64,000 bases of DNA, taken from assembly GCA_036346275.1 (NCBI GenBank), contig CM070717.1, forward strand, positions 6,507,178 through 6,571,177. The letters are read 5' to 3'. The notes beneath the pieces are model-generated. The model was not told where the DNA came from, did not search any database, and was given only the letters and a program-made list of their open reading frames with translations. Positions 55,796-64,000 of the stretch are shown here, one piece after another (the stretch's first letter is position 1; each line of letters opens with the position of its first letter). The stretch comes from Otatea glauca. Lineage: Eukaryota; Streptophyta; Magnoliopsida; Poales; Poaceae. A program made the translations under genes and the position numbers.

Positions 55796-56358
55796 AACGG
55801 CTAGGTGCAAAATTTTCTTATTGTGGTTGCTGAACAGATGGTAACCCAAGACCCCGCTGGCTGGCAAGCAAGCAAACAGCTGGTTCTTGTCATTGCCTAG
55901 AGCTTGCTTATTGGCAATAAAAAGACCTTGTCCTTGGATCTTGGTGAGGCCACTAACTGAAGTCAGTAACGTGCTTTCATTGCCCTGTACTTGTTATCTA
56001 TGTGATATGCCAATTTACAATGCTGTACTATTGCTTCATTAAAAGAAAAATGGTGTATGTACAACAATGTTATCATTTTGAACCTTCATAGACATAATGA
56101 GATTCATTGCACTCCTTTGTTGCTCTTTTTTCAGAGGTGTATATTTATGTTATGTCACAAAACTACTCTACTGTAATCTTGTATAAGAAGACCTCGGTCC
56201 CACCAATCCTACCGATGGTAGGTCCAAGTTACTTTTCAATTGAGAATATCATATCATCCGAAGAATGAATAAAATTTTTCAAACCTCTTCTTGTCTATGC
56301 AAATCAAAGCTTGTGGACATGATTACTTACAAGGAGAATTTTTTTTCTTGCATGTGCA

Positions 56359-56380
56359 TTCCCGATGCCCCTCAATCCGA
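56359..56380 (+). ncRNA. miR2118-like 22-mer
   Basis: The core starts TTCCCGATGCCCCTC and ends ATCCGA, four differences from the remembered rice form, with an intact first ten bases. The lead-in is TTGCATGTGCA. An upstream segment near 56310-56330 (TTGTGGACATGATTAC) pairs only weakly with the core. The tail GAGAGCTTGTGGATGCCAAC, CCAGCCACTGCATTTGC agrees with other units. Confidence 0.5.
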
Positions 56381-57382
56381 CATCGCTGAGAGCTTGTGGA
56401 TGCCAACTGATGCAGAAACCCAGCCACTGCATTTGCAAGCATGCTGAGATATGTTTTGTTTGCCAAATCGAACGTAATCATATAGTCCTGGCAATAAAAA
56501 CACCATGGCGAGGCCAAGGATATGCTCTCATCAAATGCAGGCTTTTATTGCCCTTTATTTGTCTCTTCAGCCTTTTTGTCAGCTCCTGAGCAGCTCAGGA
56601 TGGTTACTCCAGTGTTCCTTGTAGATTAAGAGTAGTACCACACTTGTTTTTTGAATAAATGTTGTTCACATGTGACAAATGTAAGGCTGTTTTCTTATAA
56701 AATTGGAAAACCACTTTACACAATTTTAGTGTTTCACACCTCCTGTTTTCTAATACTAATTCGCAGTAGCACTAGGAAGACATAGGGCCACTTTGATGAT
56801 TGGATAATTAGATTGAATCAGCAGAATTCACAAATATAAAAGCTCAAACAAATCCGTTTCCAGATTAAAGGAACCAGCAGACTTCACAATATAACAAGTC
56901 GAAATCAACGACTTCCAAAAGGTCGAACAAGCTTAAAAAACATAGCAGTATCAATCCAGTCCATTATCTTTTCCTCCCAAAAATTGTATAAGCACTTGTT
57001 AAAAGTTAAAACTGCAACTCTTAGATAGACCGCATCAACATGCATCTCTATCTCTTTTCAAGCATTGCTACCTCCGATTCAAGGTCTAAGATCTCAAGCA
57101 ACACTATTTACAATAAAAGACGAGTGTATGTTCGCCTGGGTACGGATCGAGCATGTGGTGTGACTGCCAAATTTTGTCCGTCCTGGGATCCTTGGAGGGG
57201 AAACCGTATATAGCATATACAAGAAGCCACGGTAAGTATTTGGATTTCAATCAATTTTGATTTTTTTTTTGTTTTTTGAATTTGGCAGTTTATGTTGAAA
57301 TAAGAATGTTTTCCTGTTCCATTCGATGGTCTATGCAGTCAAAAGGTTGAGTTCATAATTACTTACTCTAGTTGCAGGCACA
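56381..57382. other. Unit tail and spacer
   Basis: Tail words run to about 56640 (CACCATGGCGAGGCCAAGG, TTGCCCTTTATTTGTCTC, CAGCCTTTTTGTC). After that comes AT-rich spacer without gene. Confidence 0.5.
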
Positions 57383-57404
57383 TTCCTGGTGCCCAACAAT
57401 CCTA
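57383..57404 (+). ncRNA. miR2118-like 22-mer, unit split by a Pack-MULE
   Basis: The core starts TTCCTGGTGCCCAAC and ends ATCCTA, five differences from the remembered miR2118 form. The upstream 45 bases (TTGAGTTCATAATTACTTAC, then GTTGCAGGCACA) are nearly the same as ahead of 61863, proving a common origin. The tail is interrupted at 57523 by the MULE and goes on at 59517 (GCCAATAAAAACATGACAG). Confidence 0.5.
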
Positions 57405-57523
57405 TCCCTTGGTGCTGGGAGCAACACCTTCTTTTGGATGTCGACTGATTCTGAGATCCCAGCCATCCATCGGTGTGTAAGCTGAGCTGTCAGGTTACAC
57501 ATATGTAGCAAGCATGCATTATT

Positions 57524-59506
57524 AGGTGTGCAATCGGCTCGGATTCGATCGGATATCGCTCTTTCTATATCCTAAACCATATTTTTTGTCGGATTTGAAA
57601 TCGGATTCGGATAGCACCGGATATGAATACGGCGCGGATAATATCGGTCGCGGATTCGAATCGAATACGGAGCGGAATCAATACGGTATCGAATAATTTT
57701 TGTCGAATAATGCGCGAAAACAGATACCGTATAAAGCAAACATATAATACTGATTAACCAACCGTATGAGTTCAACATACAACAAGATTATCGAAGTCTA
57801 ACAAGTTATTTTATCGGACAGTCCAATAAAGTTTCAAAAGTACACTAAATTTGAACAGAACACATATAACAAGTTTCGAAACATATAATGATACGTAAAT
57901 AATATTAAGTCGAAAACATGACCATGATACTACAAAATCAATGCTAGTTAAAAAGGGGTTTCATGGAAATTCTGTAGCACCACAACAAATGGTATAGAAA
58001 AAAAACCTTGCTACTTTTCGAAGCTCTAGAATCCCCTGTGTCCTGTTCGATGCCTTCAATCAATGCATATTGCGACGCTAATGTGTTATCTGATGAACTC
58101 CAAGATGACTCAAGGTCAATGACTGGATTGACAAGAACAGGAACGAGAGAACGTTGTTTTCCATCAAGTGACTGGAAGGCAATTACTTGGATTTTTCCAA
58201 CCTGTGGGCACATCAAAATATGATTCAGCAAGGCAAACTCATGGATATGTGCCACAAATAGGAAGCAACCATGTTGTCTATATGAAGTATAAGCATTCCT
58301 GCCTTTTGAGCATCTTCACTAAAACAAGAAAATATCAGTCCCACAAAGCCTGAATCCAGCAACTGAAACATCGCCTGGGTACGAACATCTGGAAAACATG
58401 GATCATGGGTGTTAAATATAACAAGCAAAGTCTAGCCTTCACTGCAGATGGGCAACATATCACAAGAGGCAAACAAAGCTTAAAAGCAGATGCACTAGCA
58501 AATTTTCTAGATCTCCATTGTCACCGTTAATTGGTCTGGTGATAAACCCTCTACTACCTTCGAACTCAGGGCGATATAGGTCGAGTAAAGCTACATGACT
58601 AAGGCCTGTGTAATCTAGATTCGGCTCCACCTCGAATGGAGCTTGTAAACCACCAACTCCTCGAGTAAAGCTACATGACTAAATATAGCATACCGTACCC
58701 CTAATAACCAAAAGCATAGATAATTAGCTACCAAAAGCCCCTAACATATTTGACATCCATTTCCAAAACGGCAACACTACGCTGCTCCATACAACGACAA
58801 ACACGCCAAAATCTCACAAATGAAATGGAAAAAAAGGAAAAGGATATCTCGGCCTACACCGACGCCGCGGCAAGCAGCTTTGGGGTTCACCTCAACGCGG
58901 TCCTTCTTCCTCTCGCACCTCATCTGTGGCGACGCCCCCCAGATCACAGCGGTCAAGCTGCCCTTGCTCGAAGACTACTGCAACAGGTAGGCGAAACCAC
59001 CGGGATCTCAAGAGGATAAGCGAAACATTTGCCAGAGGAGGAGCGCAGAGTGGGAGTGAGAGGGGGTAGGTAGGGGGTTTGAGCTGAGCGTGACCTTGAC
59101 ATCGCCGAGGAGGAGGCCCATGACCTTCTCGGTCTCGGTGGTGAGGGCGTGGGAGAGGCAGGTGAGCCACACCTCCTCGCCGATCTTGATCGAGGTCAGC
59201 GACATCTTCGCCGCCGCCATCGATCGGCTGGGGTTTCGGGGCAAAGTGGAGGGGACGGCGGTGGGGTACTTCGGGCTACTTCTAGAATACTACTGGTAAC
59301 CCACGTCGGATATCCGAATAAATAAAACCGGATATATCCGAGAAAGTATTCGGAATATCCGATCCGACGGATAGTTATCTACCGAATCCGAAATAAAGTA
59401 TCCGAAACCGAATCCGAATCCGAAAAATATCCGAAAAAATTATCCGAATCCGATCCGAACACATCCGGTCGGTCGGTCGGAAATTATCCGATCCGATTGC
59501 ACCCCT
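57524..59506 (-). mobile_element. Pack-MULE carrying BRCC36 exons
   Basis: The ends AGGTGTGCAATCGG (left) and CCGATTGCACCCCT (right) are inverted repeats, followed inside by runs of GGATTCGGATA and TATCCGAATCCG words on the two arms. ATGCATTATT flanks both sides (57514-57523 and 59507-59516); a 9-10 bp duplication fits Mutator-like elements. No transposase is present. The centre is host gene sequence on the minus strand. Confidence 0.85.
58007..59220 (-). pseudogene. BRCC36: Captured BRCC36-like gene fragment, JAMM exon lost
   Basis: Exon 1 (59220-59095) reads MAAAKMSLTSIKIGEEVWLT and ends EKVMGLLLGDVK before a GT donor. Exon 2 (58977 to about 58860) has GSLTAVIWGASPQM and KKDRVEVNP. Its first codon in phase is TAG where Tyr is expected, and an indel follows NP. 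A later exon (58388 to about 58300) reads DVRTQAMFQLLDSGFVGLIF. Another (58201-58007) reads VGKIQVIAFQSLDGKQ and VNPVIDLESSWSSSD. Introns are retained, so genomic DNA was captured. BRCC36 is a zinc-dependent deubiquitinase that removes K63-linked ubiquitin in the BRISC and BRCA1-A complexes. The exon with the HSHPH zinc ligands is absent, so no active enzyme could result. Confidence 0.87.
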
Positions 59507-59516
59507 ATGCATTATT

Positions 59517-60288
59517 GCCAATAAAAACATGACAGTGAAGCCAAGGAGACTCACATCACATGCATATTTATCTTTTCAGGCTTTGGAGAAGCTCATTGGT
59601 TTTCATAGGTCCTTGTGAAGCTTTGGTTTATCTAGGCCCATTGCACATTTTTTTTTGCATTTTTACATTCCTCCTAAGGTAATTGCAAAATTAGCTCTCT
59701 TCTCGATTACGAAAGCAACGGCAGATAACACATGTCACTTGTCACGATGTGTGCTAAGGGCTGCGGTCCATATATGTGGTAGGGTTGTTGGGCAATAGTA
59801 ATGCAGCAATACTTGCCACGATCCCTTAGCACAATAGGACCTGATGCAGTGCCACACCGCAGCAGGCTTGTGAGCCCTCACATGTCATGGTTGTGGTGGC
59901 TGCCGCGCTGCTAATGTGTGCTGTTATTTCCATAGTCGGGAAGAGCTATAACTAGATTTACAATTTTATTCGTATGGACCAAATATGAAAAAAAAAACAA
60001 TGTGCCGGAGGGCCAATAAGCCAAAAATCGGTCCTTGTAGGCTTGTACTACTTCTGAATGATGTTTCATAACAGCTACGTTGTGCTGTGAGTCTACTGTG
60101 CGAGTAGAGCAGAGTACGGGGCAGACAACAAGCCGAACCACACATTACATAGGATCGGGGATGGCTGCACAGTGAGCGTCCATCGAACTACTCGTGCAAT
60201 GGACAGGCCAACCCATGAGAGTTTCATTACCATCAGCATCAGCATGTGGTAGATCTCATTACCATGGGAGTTTCTCGTTGTAGGTGCA
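59517..60288. other. Rest of the 57383 unit tail and spacer
   Basis: Positions 59517-59640 carry on the tail (GCCAAGGAGACTCACATCAC, ATTTATCTTTTCAGGCTTTG). The remainder has no recognisable gene. Confidence 0.5.
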
Positions 60289-60310
60289 TTCCCGATGCAT
60301 GCCCACAGCT
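60289..60310 (+). ncRNA. miR2118-like copy with an altered 3' half
   Basis: The first ten bases (TTCCCGATGC) fit the family and the lead-in GTTGTAGGTGCA is perfect, but the second half has extra bases before CTCTA. The tail is very well kept (CCTTGTGGATGTCC, CCAGCCACTCCATTGG, CACCATGGTGAGGCCAA). No hairpin arm was found. Confidence 0.4.
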
Positions 60311-60559
60311 CTATTCCTGCGAATGGCGGAGAGCAACGCCGCCTTGTGGATGTCCGTTGATCCTGATGAGAACCAGCCACTCCATTGGCGATGAAGCTGA
60401 GCAGCTGGTTGTTCTCTATTTGCCAAACACATATATAGAAAGAATGCAACATTAATTGGCTATGGAACACCATGGTGAGGCCAATGAGAGAGACCCGCGT
60501 CAAACGCAAACCTTATGAGTTATTTATTCATCTTTTCAGTCTTTATATCGGTGTAAACT

Positions 60560-61862
60560 CCAGGTAATACTTTAGTACTACTTTTGATTGAGGATGCGTT
60601 GCTACGAAAATTCTCAAACACAACCTTATTAAGAAAAGTTTTTCAAAGTAATTTTCAAGTTGGTTGATGGGAAAGATATGTATGAAGCGAACTTGTTAGC
60701 TACTTAAGAGTGCTTCAAATTATCAGTTAATCATTCATACTAGTATAAATTTAAAAGGCCTCAACATGATAGTACAACGGCAATTTTAAAGAATTTGATC
60801 TTTTTTTTTTTTTTCTCCTCTCCTTTTGTCTCGAGTGCAGTCTTCTGCATCTTGTAACTTTAAATTTTGTTTTCTATCCTCATAATTTAATCACAGCTTT
60901 AGCTATCTTAAAAAAGAGAGAGAAAGAGCCATGGCCATGACCTCCTTCCATATCATTTTTTGCGCCATCTTGAATCTTTTGTATTGCTTTTTTCTCTCTT
61001 TCTCCTGTGTGTATGAGCCTTCCTCTCCAGTCTGTTCCTGCGTCTCTTTGTATATATGTCCTCTATGATGGAGATGAAGGTGGCATTTTATAGGTGGAGG
61101 AGAGGACAGTCAGGCGTGTGAGTGCTCAGCCTCTATGATATGGTGCCTTGTGATCTCCGGGATTGGCACGTGATTTGATTATGCAATTCTTTCCTTTTAA
61201 TCTCTGCATTTCCATCCGAATGAGATACAATGAAATATGATTTTCATGTTATGAGATATGGTGAGTATGTCATTCCATCCAAGCGAGATACGATGAGGAA
61301 ACTCTTTCATTTATAAGAGATATGAATAAAATCCTTCCGTTTTAAGGAGATGTGATCAGTAATATTTCCATAAAATAGAGAGAATCCGGATCGGGTGGGG
61401 GACGGGTTGAGCGAACAGAAGGAAAGAGGGGTGTGGGCGGACTGAGCGAATAGAAGGAAAGAAAGGGTATGAAGAACAGACCGCCGACACCAAGTCGTAA
61501 TTAGAAGTAGTAGAGATATGAGCTCTCTACTCTCTCCTAACGCTGGAGATGTGTACGCTTGCAAGATAACATGTGGGATTTGTGATGTAGTTCTGTGAAG
61601 CTAATTGGCCGTTGGAGGATTACTGTTACAAACCGATCGTTATATTATATGCATCACTAATTGAGCTAATGTTTTTTACTGTTGCTGTATCTTTCATCAG
61701 TGCTATTGCCACAACTGATAAGAAATTATTAAAATTGGTATGGACGGATTCAATTAGGTTCTCCCCTATCACTCCATGAAGCATACGTTGAAGCAATCGT
61801 CTACGCAATCGAAAACTTGAGTTCATAATTACTTACTTGAAGCATACGTTGTTGCAGGTGCA
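60560..61862. other. Spacer, no gene recognised
   Basis: A TTTTTTTTTTTTTT tract lies near 60800. A GAGATAYGATGA word is repeated around 61220-61330. ORF 61307-61564 (minus) has no known domain. Nothing else was seen. Confidence 0.4.
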
Positions 61863-61884
61863 TTCCTGTTGGCCCTCAATCCTA
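61863..61884 (+). ncRNA. miR2118-like 22-mer
   Basis: The core starts TTCCTGTTGGCCCTC and ends ATCCTA, five differences from the remembered form. Lead-in and 45 upstream bases match 57383. The tail (CGTCTTGTGGATGTTGACTG, CCAGCCACTTCATTGG, CCAAGGAGACTCACGTCACA) is complete to about 62140, making this the best full-length example of the unit. Confidence 0.5.
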
Positions 61885-62140
61885 TTCCTTGGTTCTAGGA
61901 GCAACACCGTCTTGTGGATGTTGACTGGTGCTGAGATCCCAGCCACTTCATTGGTGAGCAAGCTGAGATGGTTGTTGTATTTTCCCAAACCCATATAGGA
62001 AAGCATGTGCAGTCTTGGCAAATGGCAACGAATTGAAACACCATGATGAAACCAAGGAGACTCACGTCACATGTATATACTTTTATGGCCACTTATTTGC
62101 CTTTTCACCATCTTCATGAGCAACTCATTACATGGTACGT

Positions 62141-63293
62141 CCTCCTAGATTAAATGATATAGTACTACTCGTGAATGAGTGTTGTGTCGTTAATCACAGG
62201 AAGAATTTTTTTGTGCGGCAGGAATTGCCACTTTTCTACTCTTTTATTCAACTTAAATAGCAAAAAAACAACAACTAGTAATTGCCATGACTCAATGAAG
62301 AAACCGGCCATTAAGGCCACAATGTGAACAACTAGTAACTAACCCACTAAGTACTAGAAACTGCTCTAATAAAAACAAACTAGTAACTGACCCAATAAAT
62401 ACTAGAAACTGCTCTAAGTAAAAATAGCAAACAAATAAATAATCAAGCTTGATTATGTAACATGTTGTTCACTTGTTCGTACTTCAGATGAGCTGCTTGT
62501 GGCCTTGCGCCGTGCCTCTACTGAAAGCAGAGGATTATGGGTTGCAATACATGTTCATCAATTATATAAACCACAATGACTTGTGAGGTATTGTGGTTGC
62601 AATACATGAAAGCTATCACTGCCTCTTAAATTGTTTTCCAGCTTTCTCAACACATGCTGTAGCTTATTCATTGCATGCTCAAAGTTAACCATTCCAGCCT
62701 TCCAGGTTCCATAGAATGAATTCAATCATCTACCGTGGACTGCAGTTCTGAGATGGCTCTAAAGACAAATAGATGGCTCTACAAACTGTATCTGTTACAA
62801 AATAAAAAGACAGTATAGCATTTGTAAGTTACATATAGGCATACATTTGTCGATAATCGCTGCTACTTAATTCCATTCTGTTTTTCGTACGGCAAAAAGT
62901 TAATGATCACTGCTGCTTACACGACCAAAATCATTGTGCAATCTGAAATTGAGTAACTTATATGGATGCAGAGGAGTTCGCTAGGATTGGAAACTTTTGT
63001 ATTTCATACCACTTCATTTGCTCTCCGGGAATCAACTGTGCGCTAGTTGCATCAGTCCATTGCGCTAGTTGCATCAGTCCATTCTGTTTCATTTTGGTCT
63101 TCCCTCTCAGCGCAGCTGCATTTTTATTCTGTTCTATACGGTGATGCCAACACATGGTTGTATCAAAATATTTGAGAATTCAGACCATTGAATCACCGAA
63201 AAGAATGCAAAAATAGCTCTAACCATTTTACTTATCATGCCATTAAAATTTCACTTGGCCACTTACCGGCTCAACATCTCGTTATAGGGTGCG
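62141..63293. other. Spacer; part related to 14500 and a short tandem duplication
   Basis: Positions 62720-62790 (GACTGCAGTTCTGAGATGGC, TCTAAAGACAAATAGATGGC) resemble 14510-14570. A GGTTGCAATACATG word occurs twice near 62530-62610. No gene seen. Confidence 0.4.
63039..63082 (+). repeat. Exact 22-bp tandem duplication
   Basis: TGCGCTAGTTGCATCAGTCC plus AT occurs twice in a row at 63039-63060 and 63061-63082, with no difference. Confidence 0.95.
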
Positions 63294-63315
63294 GTCCTGA
63301 TGCCTCCCAATCTTA
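63294..63315 (+). ncRNA. miR2118-like 22-mer
   Basis: The core starts GTCCTGATGCCTCCC and ends ATCTTA, only three differences from the remembered miR2118 form with TTCCTGATGCC. The lead-in GTTATAGGGTGCG is a variant of the family lead-in. No good complementary arm lies in the 120 bases upstream. The tail matches 55774 (TTGGTGAGGCCATGACTGA, GCATGCTTTCATTGCCC). Confidence 0.5.
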
Positions 63316-63499
63316 CACTGCTGATTGCATTTCCCAGGTTGCAAGTTTGCAACCCGAGCACTCCATTTAGCATTGGCAAGAAAGCAAGAGAGCTAATTCT
63401 TGTCATTGCAAGAATTTGCATTATGAGAAACAAAAAGATCTCCTTGGTGAGGCCATGACTGAAGTCACCGACTTGCATGCTTTCATTGCCCTCAACTTG

Positions 63500-64000
63500 T
63501 TCTGTCTGACCTGACAAGTTGCTACGTTGGATTCTTGCTTCCTTATGTGGCGTTTGGTTGAGTAGATGAAGGTGTATGAGATATGACCATCTATGGATTT
63601 AAAGTCATCCAATTGTTTGGATGGGTGGATGGATGGGATATTGATATTCAGTTTTTTTGAATATTCTCTCAAGATGCTGGATAGAGTTATCCAAAGAAAA
63701 ATGCCGGACGGACTCATCCATTTTGTTGCATAAAGAGGTGTACTCGTTCAAATTCAAATTTCGCCGAAGTTTACTCATTCAAATTCAAATTTTGTCCGAA
63801 AATTCAATTTTCGGTCAAATTTTGACCGAAAATTCAAAATTTGTCTAAAAAATATTTTTTTGAAAATTCAAAATTCTCCCAAGTTTTTTTTCTACCGAAA
63901 ATTCAATGTTTGGTCAATTTTTTTCAAAAATTCAATTTTCGGTCAAATTTTGTCCAAAAAATTCAAACCAAAATTCGGAACCTTGATTACAACTAATCCA
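63500..64000. other. AT-rich end, probably part of a hAT-like element
   Basis: From 63740 the sequence is built of TTCAAATTCAAATT and CGAAAATTC words. It ends near 63985 with CGGAACCTTG, the inverse of the CAAGGTTC ends seen on the hAT-like elements at 13653 and 14834. The left end was not found. A GCGTTTGGTTGAGTAGATGA segment near 63550 may start a MITE. Confidence 0.4.

Overview
The window looks like plant nuclear DNA from a grass (Poaceae). The evidence is the family types present: a Tat-type Ty3/gypsy element with an antisense ORF, two Ty1/copia elements (one with very long LTRs), a Rep/RPA Helitron, a Pack-MULE-like element and several MITEs. There are also many diverged copies of a sequence resembling the grass microRNA miR2118. 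I could not fix the genus. I see no intact ordinary host protein-coding gene. The protein homology I recognise lies in transposable elements or in host gene pieces, most of them carried by such elements.

The non-transposon backbone (about 1-5.9 kb, 11.4-16.7 kb, 39.6-47.5 kb and 54.3-64 kb) is an array of diverged, same-strand paralogous units. Most carry a 22-nt miR2118-like segment after a shared lead-in of the type GTTGYAGGTGCATT, followed by a shared tail. Copies lie at 2659, 4179, 14184, 43688, 55774, 56359, 57383, 60289, 61863 and 63294. Only the copy at 4179 folds into a hairpin that I could confirm by eye. I read the region as an old MIR2118 cluster opened up by transposon insertion.

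Insertions from left to right: the edge of a large LTR element (1-923); a non-autonomous Tat-type gypsy element on the minus strand (5929-11444) that keeps gag, protease, an antisense ORF and an 80-bp satellite-like array but has lost RT, RNase H and integrase; nested hAT-like and MITE elements (13.6-16.5 kb); a Helitron (16723-39620, minus strand); a MULE-like MITE (40553-41099) and a hAT element (41334-42773); a copia element on the minus strand (47468-54340); and a Pack-MULE (57524-59506).

The Helitron encodes a well-preserved RPA-like protein in several exons. Its Rep protein keeps the HUH and two-tyrosine motifs, but I see no SF1 helicase motifs. It carries a broken fragment of a GEM-like (GRAM domain) gene and a 338-bp tandem duplication. 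A 13-kb copia element (24492-37560, 5-bp target duplication CTTTT) later landed inside the left copy of that duplication.

The Pack-MULE sits inside a MIR2118 unit and carries four exons resembling BRCC36, the K63-specific deubiquitinase. The exon with the HSHPH zinc motif is missing.
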